From NCBI RefSeq assembly GCF_004792685.1, contig NZ_SRXT01000007.1, positions 186,001-250,000 of the forward strand: a stretch of DNA of 64,000 nucleotides. The letters run 5' to 3'. This DNA comes from Sphingomonas gei. Its GTDB lineage: Bacteria; Pseudomonadota; Alphaproteobacteria; Sphingomonadales; Sphingomonadaceae. The translations under genes were made by a program, and so were the position numbers. Shown here piece after piece: positions 49,720-57,861 of the stretch; position 1 is the first letter of the stretch, and every line of letters starts with the position of its first letter. The notes under the pieces were generated by a model. The model ran no database searches. It was given only the letters and a program-made list of their open reading frames with translations, and had not been told where the DNA came from.

Positions 49720-50532
49720 TCAGGCGGCCACGCTCGCCAGGCGGCCCGCAGGCGCGCTGCCGCTGCGCTCCTGGATCATCCGGATGCGTGCGAGGTCCTC
49801 GTCAGCGATCGCGCGATAATAATCGCGCTTGTTCTCCAGCCAGGCCAGCTCGAATGCCACGGCATTGGCGATCCCCGCCTCGAACAGCTTGGATTCGGCT
49901 GCCGACCCGTCGAAAATCACCTTGCGCGTCTCGAACCGGTCGAGCCGCACGCTGCGGATCTCGCGCAAGGCGGGGCCCGCCTCGACCGCGACCGAGCCGC
50001 CGACGACGAGAGTCAGGTCGTTGGTGGCGCAGGCCTGGGCGACACGGAGGACCGCGTCGGTGATCTGGCGGTCGTTGATGCTCTTGCGCGAAAGCCCGCG
50101 CGACAAGGTGAAGTCGACCCGGCCGAAGACGATCCCGTCCAGCTCGGCCTTGGCGATCGGCAGCATCGCGTCGAGGTTGCGCAGCGTCGCCTCGGTCTCG
50201 ACGTTGAACAGGAACTGGGTGCCCTGGGGATTGGCGCCATAGGTTTTGGCTCGCGCCTCGGCGAACTTGGTCAGCGCATAGGGCGTCTCGATCATCGGCG
50301 CGATGACGTGATCGACTCCATACAGCTTCGAAGCGAGCAGGTCCGACATCGCCTCGCAGCCGCCGATCTTGAGCGCGACCTTGAGGTCGGCGCGGCGCGT
50401 GAGTTCGAGCAGGCGAAGGAATTCGTCGGGCCGCGTTCCCTCGGCCTCGAACTCGGCCTTGACCGCGACCACGCCGTAAAGGTCACGACCCTTTTTGAGC
50501 ATGTCGAGCATGCGGCGTTCGGTGGAATTCAT
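49720..50532 (-). CDS. HpcH/HpaI-type aldolase, first gene of polysaccharide operon
   Basis: 270 residues from ATG 50532 with GGGAGG upstream. The (beta/alpha)8 family is recognised by VVAVKAEFEAEGTRPDEFLR, LKVALKIGGCEAMSDLL and GVDHVIAPMIETPYALTKF (metal-binding Glu and substrate Arg region), then TQFLFNVETEATL and GIVFGRVDFTLSRGL. HpcH/HpaI enzymes make or break C-C bonds with pyruvate- or acetaldehyde-type compounds. Its place at the head of an operon with a pyruvate-using ThDP enzyme suggests supply or use of a two- or three-carbon unit; the reaction is not known. Confidence 0.78.
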   Translation of the reverse strand: MNSTERRMLDMLKKGRDLYGVVAVKAEFEAEGTRPDEFLRLLELTRRADLKVALKIGGCEAMSDLLASKLYGVDHVIAPMIETPYALTKFAEARAKTYGANPQGTQFLFNVETEATLRNLDAMLPIAKAELDGIVFGRVDFTLSRGLSRKSINDRQITDAVLRVAQACATNDLTLVVGGSVAVEAGPALREIRSVRLDRFETRKVIFDGSAAESKLFEAGIANAVAFELAWLENKRDYYRAIADEDLARIRMIQERSGSAPAGRLASVAA

Positions 50533-50658
50533 CCTCGCCTCCCTGGCTGAAAAAAGCATGTACTGGCGGGAAGTGAGACGGAGCCTGGCGCCGGTTCCCG
50601 CAACGAAGATTTTTTCGCGCCGCGGTTACGGGGCGGGTCGATCGACTCCGTCAGAACA

Positions 50659-51324
50659 ATGATGCCCGGCATGTTCCCCCTCCATCTGGCGCTTGCGCTC
50701 TTGTCCTCCCCGGACCCAAGGCCAGTGGCGCCGGGCATCACCGAACTTCCCGGTGGCGACAGCGCCATTTTTCGAGTGCACGAGACGGATGTGCCGGCAC
50801 CGCAACCGACGCCGCGATCCGATCCGGAGCCCGAGAACCTGCCCTCGGTCCGCGTCACCCTGCCTCGGCTGTCGTCGCATTTCGGACGGCGCGGCGATCC
50901 GTTCCGGCGGACGGCGGCGATGCACTACGGCGTCGACATACCGGGCCGCCTGGGTACGCCGGTGCTGGCATCCGCGCCCGGCATCGTGCGCTTCGCCGGC
51001 GCTGCGGGAAGCTATGGCGAAATGGTGGAGATCGCGCATGATGGCGCGCTCGCCACGCGCTACGCCCATCTGTCGCGGATCCTCGTCCGTCCCGGCGCGC
51101 ATGTCGAGCAGGGCGAACCGGTAGCGCTGATGGGATCGACCGGGCGCTCGACCGGCAGCCATCTCCATTTCGAAGTGCGCGTCGCCGGCCGCGCGGTCGA
51201 TCCATTGGCCTATCTCGGCGCCGTGCCCCCTACTAGAGTACAGGCTTGGATCGAACCCGAAGGACCCCATATCTCCGCCTTCGCCCGAGCGCGTGCCGAC
51301 GAACCGCAGGGACGCGCTTTCTGA
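50659..51324 (+). CDS. M23/LytM-family peptidase
   Basis: 221 residues from ATG 50659 (or 50662), with a short hydrophobic signal (FPLHLALALLSS). The zinc motifs are H-x3-D in AMHYGVDI and H-x-H in STGSHLHFEV, with upstream SSHFGRRGDPF (the H of the LytM loop). These are complete, so it may be an active endopeptidase or a divisome activator such as EnvC/NlpD type. It is divergent from the aldolase operon and 83 bases ahead of the sigma factor, possibly independent of it. Confidence 0.85.
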   Translation: MMPGMFPLHLALALLSSPDPRPVAPGITELPGGDSAIFRVHETDVPAPQPTPRSDPEPENLPSVRVTLPRLSSHFGRRGDPFRRTAAMHYGVDIPGRLGTPVLASAPGIVRFAGAAGSYGEMVEIAHDGALATRYAHLSRILVRPGAHVEQGEPVALMGSTGRSTGSHLHFEVRVAGRAVDPLAYLGAVPPTRVQAWIEPEGPHISAFARARADEPQGRAF

Positions 51325-51407
51325 ACCGTCATGGAATCTCGTTTGCAGCAGGTCGGCCTTCGTATCCCGAACATCGTAGCCCGGCGGCGCATGGCTTTCC
51401 GCGCGCG

Positions 51408-51923
51408 ATGAGCCGCGACCAGGACATTAGCGGGCTCCAGCGCGTCATTCTCAACGAGCGCGGCCGGCTGCTTCGCTTTCTCGCGGCGCGCGGGCTGGGG
51501 GACGACGCCGAGGACACGCTGCACGATCTGTGGCAGCGCGTCGCCGCCGCGCCGACCCAGCCGATCGCGGACCCCTTGTCCTATCTGTTCCGCGCGGCCG
51601 AAAACCTGGTTCGTGATCGGCGCCGTTCCACGGTGAGCCGCGACCGGCGGCATCACGACTGGCACGAGACCAGCGTACCGTCCGAGGAACAGCCGACCGG
51701 CGAGCGCGCGTTGATCGCCCGCGAGCGACTGCGCGAGGTTCAGACGGCGCTGGCCGCATTGGGCCCGCGCGTCGAACTGGTGTTCCGCAAATGCCGGCTC
51801 GACGGCCTCGCCCAGAGCGCGATCGCGCGCGAGCTCGGCGTGAGCCTGAGCTCGGTCGAGAAGGATTTGCAGAAAGCCTATCGCGCGCTCGGCGAGCTCA
51901 GGGCAAAATTCGATGCGGAATGA
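51408..51923 (+). CDS. FecI-like ECF sigma factor
   Basis: 171 residues from ATG 51408. Region 2 is VILNERGRLLRFLAARGLGD with EDTLHDLWQRV, and region 4 is VFRKCRLDGLAQSAIARELG with SLSSVEKDLQKAYRAL. FecI-type sigma factors are held by a FecR-like protein and activated by a TonB receptor sensing its substrate outside; FecR and such a receptor are the next two genes. The start is inferred from domain limits; no strong ribosome-binding site is seen. Confidence 0.87.
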   Translation: MSRDQDISGLQRVILNERGRLLRFLAARGLGDDAEDTLHDLWQRVAAAPTQPIADPLSYLFRAAENLVRDRRRSTVSRDRRHHDWHETSVPSEEQPTGERALIARERLREVQTALAALGPRVELVFRKCRLDGLAQSAIARELGVSLSSVEKDLQKAYRALGELRAKFDAE

Positions 51924-51950
51924 TCGCGCCGGCTCCGTCATAGGGGTATC

Positions 51951-52895
51951 ATGGCGATGAGCGCATCAGATCTGGAGCTTCGGGAGGCGGCCCGCGCCTG
52001 GGCGATCCGCGTCCAGGAGCCGGCGTTCGACGGTTGGGACGGCTTCACCCTTTGGCTCGAAAGCAATCCGTCGCATCTTGAAGCCTATGAGCTGGCGCTC
52101 GACGATGCGGCGTGGGGGGGCGAAATGCTCGCCTCGGCCCCGGCGACGGTCCCCGAGAGTCAGCCACGACGCCAATGGTGGCTCGCCGGCAGCGCCGCCG
52201 CTGCGGCTGCGGTCGCCGTGGTCGGCGGCTGGGCGATGCTCGACCGCGATGCTCCGGCGCAGCGGATCGTCACCGCGCCGGGCGAGCATCGTATTCTCGA
52301 TCTCGCCGACGGCTCGAAGCTGGCGCTTAACGGCGCGACTCGCGTGACGATCGATTCCGATACGCCGCGACAAGTGATCCTCGAGCAGGGTGAAGCCCGG
52401 TTCGAGGTGCGGCACGACGCGCGCGATCCCTTTGTCGTGCTGTCGGGCGGAACCCGGCTGGTCGATGCCGGGACCGTGTTCAACGTGGTGCGCGATGGTG
52501 ACGCGCTCGAAGTCGCGGTCGCCGAGGGGTCGGTGATCTACCAGCCGGGCGCCGATGCGGTCACGCTCAAGCCCGGCGATACGTTGCAGCTGCCGGGCAA
52601 GGGCGCAAGGCCGGTGGTCGGCAAAGCGAGCCCGCAGGCGATCGGTAGCTGGGCATCGGGCGAACTGCAATATGACAAGCCCTCCGCCGAACAGGTGGCG
52701 CGCGACCTGACCCGCAGCATCGGGCGCCCGGTGCGCGCGGCGGAAGGCGCCCGGCGGCTGCGGTTCACCGGCACGCTCCTGCTCGGCGGCAAACCCGAAG
52801 AGGTGCTGGCGCGCGCAGGGCCGCTGCTCGGCGTCAGGTTCGTTCCGGATGGGGAAGGATGGACGATGTCCCCGGCCCATGGTCCGCCCCGCTAG
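51951..52895 (+). CDS. FecR-type transmembrane anti-sigma regulator
   Basis: 314 residues. The cytoplasmic anti-sigma part includes LREAARAWAIRVQEPAFDGW and FTLWLESNPSHLEAYELALD (DUF4880-type), a single helix follows (LAGSAAAAAAVAVVGGWAML, about residues 77-96), then the periplasmic FecR domain (APGEHRILDLADGSKLALNG, GEARFEVRHDARDPFVV, GTVFNVV) and a STN-contacting C-terminal region. It sits 27 bases after the sigma gene and overlaps the receptor start by 17 bases. It passes the receptor signal to the sigma factor. Confidence 0.9.
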   Translation: MAMSASDLELREAARAWAIRVQEPAFDGWDGFTLWLESNPSHLEAYELALDDAAWGGEMLASAPATVPESQPRRQWWLAGSAAAAAAVAVVGGWAMLDRDAPAQRIVTAPGEHRILDLADGSKLALNGATRVTIDSDTPRQVILEQGEARFEVRHDARDPFVVLSGGTRLVDAGTVFNVVRDGDALEVAVAEGSVIYQPGADAVTLKPGDTLQLPGKGARPVVGKASPQAIGSWASGELQYDKPSAEQVARDLTRSIGRPVRAAEGARRLRFTGTLLLGGKPEEVLARAGPLLGVRFVPDGEGWTMSPAHGPPR

Positions 52896-55281
52896 CCCGC
52901 TCGCCTTATTGTCTTTGACCATAGCGTCTCCTGCGCTTGCGCAGGAGCGAGCGGCCGAGGTCGACATCGGCGCATCGCGCCTCGACGTCGCGATCAAGCA
53001 ATTGAGCCGACAGACCGGCACCAGCATCGGCTTTCGCGAATCCCGCCTCGCGACGACGCAAGTCCGTGCCGTCCGTGGACGCTTCACTGCCTCGCAGGCG
53101 CTCGAGCGAATGCTGCTGGGCGCGGCGATCCGCGCCCGCCGCGTGGCGCCGGCGACCTATCTCGTCGAGCCCTTCGTCAAGCCGCCGGTAGCTGCGCGGC
53201 GGCCGCCTGCACGGCAACGCCCCCTTGCCGTGGAGCCACCACATGGCGAGATCCTGGTCACTGCGACCAAGCGCGACATCCCGCTCGGTTCCTATCCGGG
53301 CGGCGTTCAGATCGTCGACGGGTCGGAACTCAGCGCCGCCGAAAGCCTGCGCGGCACCGAAGCGATCGAAGCACGGATCGCCAGCGTCGCGTCGACACAT
53401 CTCGGCCCCGGCCGCAACAAGCTGTTCATTCGCGGCATCGCCGATTCGAGCTTCGTCGGGCCCACTCAGTCCACCGTCGGCCAATATTGGGGCAACAGCC
53501 GCATCACCTATAGCGCGCCGGACCCCAATTTGCGGCTCTACGACGTCAAGAGCGTCGAAGTGCTCGAAGGGCCGCAGGGCACGCTCTACGGCGCGGGATC
53601 GCTGGGCGGCGTGGTTCGCGTCGTGCCGCGTTCGCCCGATCTCCAGGCCTTTGAAGGCTCGGCCTGGGGCGGGGTGCTCGCCGTCCAGCACGGCAAGCCC
53701 GGCATGGATGGCGGCGCGATCCTCAATCTGCCGCTGAAGCAGGACGTGATTGGGCTCCGCGCACTCGCCTTCGGGTCGGTCGAGGGCGGCTATATCGACG
53801 ATGTCGCCCGCCACCTCGACGACATCAACCGCGTCCGCACCTTCGGCGGACGCGCGGCGCTCCGCGTCGATCCCGGCGACGACTGGACGGTCGATCTCAA
53901 CGCCGTTGCCCAGCGCATCGACGGCGACGACAGCCAATATGCCGAGCGCAGCGTCGGCGGTCTCGATCGCGCGAGTTCGATCGCCCAGCCGTTCCGCAAC
54001 GATTATTGGCTGGTCGATCTGGTCGCCCGCAAGCGCTGGGGATCGCTCGAGCTGACGTCGTCGCTCGGCTATGCCGGGCAATATGTATTCGAGCGGTTCG
54101 AAGGCCCGGAGCTCGCCGATCCCGCCAGTCCCGAGGTCCAGCCGACCAAGAGCGCCGCCCCGGCCGCCTATTCGCAGGCCAACCGCATTGCGATGACGAC
54201 CGGCGAAGTGCGGCTCACGCGCCGCGGCCCGAACGGCACCGGCTGGCTGCTCGCCGCAAGCCTGTTGCACAATCGCGCGCGAACCAATCGCCGGATGGAA
54301 GTCGCGCCGTTCGGCACCCCGCTCACCGGCGTGTTGAACCAGGTCGAGGAAGCGACGCTCTACGGCGAAGGCACGATCGAGCCGCTGGATCGGTTCACGC
54401 TAACCTTCGGCGGCAGGCTCACCCACGCCAGCCTGTCGGGCAGTTCGGAGGATGTCGCCGAGATCGTGGCCTTTCGCATCGATCCCGGCGCGCGCGCCTC
54501 GCGGTCGGAGACGCGCTTCCTGCCCTCGCTCGCCGCGGCGTATCGCGCCGCGGACCGGCTGACCCTGTTCGCGCGCTATCAGCAGGGCTTCCGGCCCGGC
54601 GGCATCGCCGTGCGCCGCGAATATATCCAGCGCTTTGCCGGCGACCGCGTCACCACGCTCGAGGCCGGCGCGCGATACCGCAGCCCGTCGCTCGACTTTG
54701 CCGCGAGTGTCTCGGCGACCCAGTGGACCGATATCCAGGCGGATTTGATCGACGGCTTCGGCTTCCCGACCACCGCCAATGCCGGCGACGGCCGCGTCCT
54801 GTCGATCGGGATGGTCTCGCGCTGGCGGCCGATCGCCGGGCTGGAACTCGATGCGGCGCTCTATCTCAACGACAGCAAGGTCACCGAGCGCTTCACGGTG
54901 GCGCTGCCCGCCGACCTGCTGACCACGGCTATCGACCGCCTGCCCAACGTCGCAGACGCCAGCGGCCGGCTCGGTGCCGCCTACACCGCGCCGCTCGGTA
55001 CCGATCTCGAGCTGACCGCCAGCGGCTTCGCGCGCTATGTCGGCAAGTCGACGCTGGGGATCGGGCCGATCCTCGGGCGGCTGCAGGGCGACTATCTCGA
55101 CACCGGCTTCGAACTCCGCATCGGCCGGGAGCGGCGCGGGGTGAGCCTCGCGGTCACCAATCTGCTCGACGCGCGCGGCAATCGCTTCGCGCTCGGCTCC
55201 CCCTTCCTGATCCGCGACCGCGATCAGACCACGCCGCTCCGCCCGCGCGCGGTGCGGTTGGGCTTCGATCTGGGGTTCTGA
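52879..55281 (+). CDS. TonB-dependent receptor with STN signalling domain
   Basis: 800 residues from ATG 52879 (a longer start at 52849 is possible). A signal peptide (LALLSLTIASPALAQ) precedes an STN domain (IGASRLDVAIKQLSRQTGTS to about residue 85), the TonB-box-like GEILVTATKRD, the plug (LFIRGIADSSFVGPTQ, VEVLEGPQGTLYGAGSLGGV) and a barrel ending LGFDLGF. The STN is the part that contacts FecR, so this receptor signals to the linked sigma factor. The ligand (iron chelate or other) is not known. Confidence 0.92.
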   Translation: MVRPASPLALLSLTIASPALAQERAAEVDIGASRLDVAIKQLSRQTGTSIGFRESRLATTQVRAVRGRFTASQALERMLLGAAIRARRVAPATYLVEPFVKPPVAARRPPARQRPLAVEPPHGEILVTATKRDIPLGSYPGGVQIVDGSELSAAESLRGTEAIEARIASVASTHLGPGRNKLFIRGIADSSFVGPTQSTVGQYWGNSRITYSAPDPNLRLYDVKSVEVLEGPQGTLYGAGSLGGVVRVVPRSPDLQAFEGSAWGGVLAVQHGKPGMDGGAILNLPLKQDVIGLRALAFGSVEGGYIDDVARHLDDINRVRTFGGRAALRVDPGDDWTVDLNAVAQRIDGDDSQYAERSVGGLDRASSIAQPFRNDYWLVDLVARKRWGSLELTSSLGYAGQYVFERFEGPELADPASPEVQPTKSAAPAAYSQANRIAMTTGEVRLTRRGPNGTGWLLAASLLHNRARTNRRMEVAPFGTPLTGVLNQVEEATLYGEGTIEPLDRFTLTFGGRLTHASLSGSSEDVAEIVAFRIDPGARASRSETRFLPSLAAAYRAADRLTLFARYQQGFRPGGIAVRREYIQRFAGDRVTTLEAGARYRSPSLDFAASVSATQWTDIQADLIDGFGFPTTANAGDGRVLSIGMVSRWRPIAGLELDAALYLNDSKVTERFTVALPADLLTTAIDRLPNVADASGRLGAAYTAPLGTDLELTASGFARYVGKSTLGIGPILGRLQGDYLDTGFELRIGRERRGVSLAVTNLLDARGNRFALGSPFLIRDRDQTTPLRPRAVRLGFDLGF

Positions 55282-55346
55282 GCCAAATTCGAACGCATAT
55301 CGCGATTCTCGTCATCCGGGTTTTATTTGTAAGTCCCAGCCCAGGA

Positions 55347-57383
55347 TCAGCGGCTGCCCGCCTCGACCCGCCCGGCCACCCTTCGAACGAAGCCCGGCTC
55401 GCCGGGAACGGTCAGCGTCAGATCGTACCACCCGTCGGTCTTCTCCACCGACCAGGCATGTCTGCGCCCGCCGCGCAGTTCGCGGTGATGTGTTTGATAG
55501 GCGTTGGGCGTCACTACGACCCCGTCGACCGCAGCGGTCTCCAGCGCCACGCTGCGGTTTCGCGGGTCGAACCGCCACTCCAGCGCTGCGGCCAGCGCCG
55601 CATCCGTCCGGGTTCCCGCGAAATGCCGATGGAAGCCGTTCGGCCCGAGCACCCACAGATCGTACGCCGCATCCTCGCCGACGCCCGGCCAGGTGCCGGT
55701 GAGCTGCTTCCCCGCCTCGACCGTATAGCGCCGCGGCAGCCGATCCAGCGCCAGTCGGTCATAGACGTGGAACACCGCGCCCGCGCCGCCCAATGCGTGG
55801 AAGGTCAAGGCGATGTCGTTGGACGAGCGCGCCTCGCTGACCGCGAGGTGATAGGGGAGGGGCCTCGCCGGCCGCGTGCCGGGCTCCTGTTGAGGAAGGT
55901 TCGACCCGGCGGGCGCCTGGGGCGCGACTTGCCCCTTGATCGCCGCCGCCCGGACGGCATCGCCGCGTGGATCGGGGATGCCGGCGGGCATGGCGGCGTT
56001 CGGCCGGGCGAAGTCGAACGCCGAAGTGAGGTCCCCGCACACCGCGCGCCGCCACGGTGAGATGTTCGGCTCGGCCACGCCGAAGCGCTGCTCGAGGAAG
56101 CGGATGACCGAGCTGTGATCGAACACCTGCGAATTGACCCAGCCGCCGCGGCTCCACGGCGAGATGACGTAGAGCGGCACCCGCGGCCCCAGCCCGTAAG
56201 GCCGCCCGCGAAACTCGGGCAGGTCCACCGCGGCATCGGCCGCGCTCGGCACGTCGTGATATTCGCCCAACGTGCTCACCGTCGAAGCGCCGGCATATCC
56301 GCCCGGAGCTCCCGGATCGCGCGAAGGCGGCGCCGGCGGCGGGACGTGATCGAAGAACCCGTCATTCTCGTCGAACATGACGAGCAAGGCGGTGCGGCCC
56401 CACACCTTGGGATCGGCGGTCAGCGCGTCGATTATGTCGGCGGTATACGCCGCGCCCTGCGCCGGGCTCGACGGCCCGGGATGCTCTGATCCCGCCGCGG
56501 TGGCGATGACGTACGAGACCTGCGGCAGCCGCCCGGCGAGCACATCGGCGCGCAATGCATCGACCGCGCGGGTCTCCAGCGCCCGCTCGCGCAGTGCCGG
56601 ATCGGCGCCGGCTGCGCGCTTGTGCGCCGCCCGGAAGGTCTCGAAGCCGACCAAGGGATTGTCGGTGAAATTGTCGGCCATGTCCTGGTAGATGCGCCAG
56701 TCGACGCCCGCCGCCTGCAGCCGTTCGACATAGCTGGTCCAGCGATAGGGCTCGGCGGCGCCGCCATATTCCGCGAAATTGTCGTGCGAATTGGCGATCG
56801 CAGGGCCTCCGGCGCGGCCCGACGGGTCGTTGGTGCCGGTCCATAGGAACAGCCGGTTGGTGTTGGTCCCGGTCTGCACCGAGCAATGATAGGCGTCGCA
56901 GAGCGTGAAGGCATCGGCGAGCGCGAACTGGAAGGGGATGTCCTCGCGCCGGTAATAGCCCAGAGCGCGCTCGGTCTTGGCCTCGGGCCAATCCGCCATG
57001 CGGCCCTGGTCCCAGGCGCGCTGCGCGTCGGGCCAGCCATGCGGCGTGCCCTCCATCCGCATCAGCGCCCAGTCGCGTCGCGTCGCCAGATGGAAGGGGG
57101 AGAGGTGGCGGTCGCCCTGCTCCCACACCGTACGTCCCGGGTCGCCCGCCACTGGGATCGGAAACCGGTCGGCAAAGCCGCGCACCCCGCGCAGCGTGCC
57201 GAAATAATGGTCGAAGCTGCGATTCTCCTGCATCAGGATGACGACGTGCTCGACATCCTCGAGCGTGCCCGAGCGCACGTCCGCCGGGATCGCCAGCGCG
57301 CGCGCAATCGCCGGCGGGAATGCGGCGGAAGCCGCGGCGCCGAGCGCACCCTTGAGCAAAGTCCGTCGGCGGATGTCGGTCAT
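55347..57383 (-). CDS. Tat-exported phospholipase C (phosphoesterase family)
   Basis: 678 residues from ATG 57383; an upstream extension to 57482 is not needed. A Tat signal (RRRTLLKGALGAAASAAFPP) precedes the phosphoesterase core: HVVILMQENRSFDHYFGTLR, FDENDGFFDHVPPP and SPWSRGG. C-terminal DUF756-type repeats (about 510-678) match non-hemolytic or phosphocholine-preferring phospholipases C. It would free phosphate-containing head groups from lipids in the periplasm or outside. Convergent with the TonB receptor with 65 bases between. No Pho box is visible upstream. Confidence 0.9.
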   Translation of the reverse strand: MTDIRRRTLLKGALGAAASAAFPPAIARALAIPADVRSGTLEDVEHVVILMQENRSFDHYFGTLRGVRGFADRFPIPVAGDPGRTVWEQGDRHLSPFHLATRRDWALMRMEGTPHGWPDAQRAWDQGRMADWPEAKTERALGYYRREDIPFQFALADAFTLCDAYHCSVQTGTNTNRLFLWTGTNDPSGRAGGPAIANSHDNFAEYGGAAEPYRWTSYVERLQAAGVDWRIYQDMADNFTDNPLVGFETFRAAHKRAAGADPALRERALETRAVDALRADVLAGRLPQVSYVIATAAGSEHPGPSSPAQGAAYTADIIDALTADPKVWGRTALLVMFDENDGFFDHVPPPAPPSRDPGAPGGYAGASTVSTLGEYHDVPSAADAAVDLPEFRGRPYGLGPRVPLYVISPWSRGGWVNSQVFDHSSVIRFLEQRFGVAEPNISPWRRAVCGDLTSAFDFARPNAAMPAGIPDPRGDAVRAAAIKGQVAPQAPAGSNLPQQEPGTRPARPLPYHLAVSEARSSNDIALTFHALGGAGAVFHVYDRLALDRLPRRYTVEAGKQLTGTWPGVGEDAAYDLWVLGPNGFHRHFAGTRTDAALAAALEWRFDPRNRSVALETAAVDGVVVTPNAYQTHHRELRGGRRHAWSVEKTDGWYDLTLTVPGEPGFVRRVAGRVEAGSR

Positions 57384-57498
57384 CTCGGTCTCCGTGCTAC
57401 CCTTGATGTTGTGCAGGCTGTTCGATCCAGGAGTATCGGCATTCAGATCCGCCGGTCCGAAAAGCAACGAATGGCGGCTCAACCCGGCGCGCCCGCGC

Positions 57499-57861
57499 CT
57501 ACTCCGCGCCGTTCAGCAGTCCCCGCAGCGCCGCGTCGATATCGGCCTCGCGATACGGCTTCTCGATCAGCGGCACCGTCTCGAATCCTTCGGGCACCGC
57601 GCCATAGCCGCTGGCAAAGGCGATGGGCACGCCGCGCCGGAGCAATGCCTCGGCAATCGGCGTGCTGCGTTCGCCGGCAAGGTTGATGTCGAGGATAGCC
57701 GCGCCGATATCCTCGCGTTCGGCGAGCGCAAGCCCTTCCGCAAGCCGGCCGGCGGGGCCGACCGTCTCGCACCCCAGGCTCTCCAATATATCCTCGAGGC
57801 ACATCGCCACGACCGGCTCGTCCTCGACGACGAGCACGCGAAGCCCTGCATATTCGCTCAT
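57499..57861 (-). CDS. Single-domain response regulator
   Basis: 120 residues from ATG 57861, all receiver: VLVVEDEPVVAMCLEDIL, phosphoacceptor Asp in GAAILDINLAGE and Lys in PLIEKPYREADI. There is no output domain. Such stand-alone receivers are usual partners of HWE kinases, and this gene overlaps the kinase gene by 4 bases, so it is probably its target or a phosphate sink. Output must be through protein contact. Confidence 0.9.
   Translation of the reverse strand: MSEYAGLRVLVVEDEPVVAMCLEDILESLGCETVGPAGRLAEGLALAEREDIGAAILDINLAGERSTPIAEALLRRGVPIAFASGYGAVPEGFETVPLIEKPYREADIDAALRGLLNGAE

Noticed and set aside
57384..57480. Pho box in front of the phospholipase C gene
   Set aside because: No CTGTCAT-like direct repeat could be found in the upstream region.
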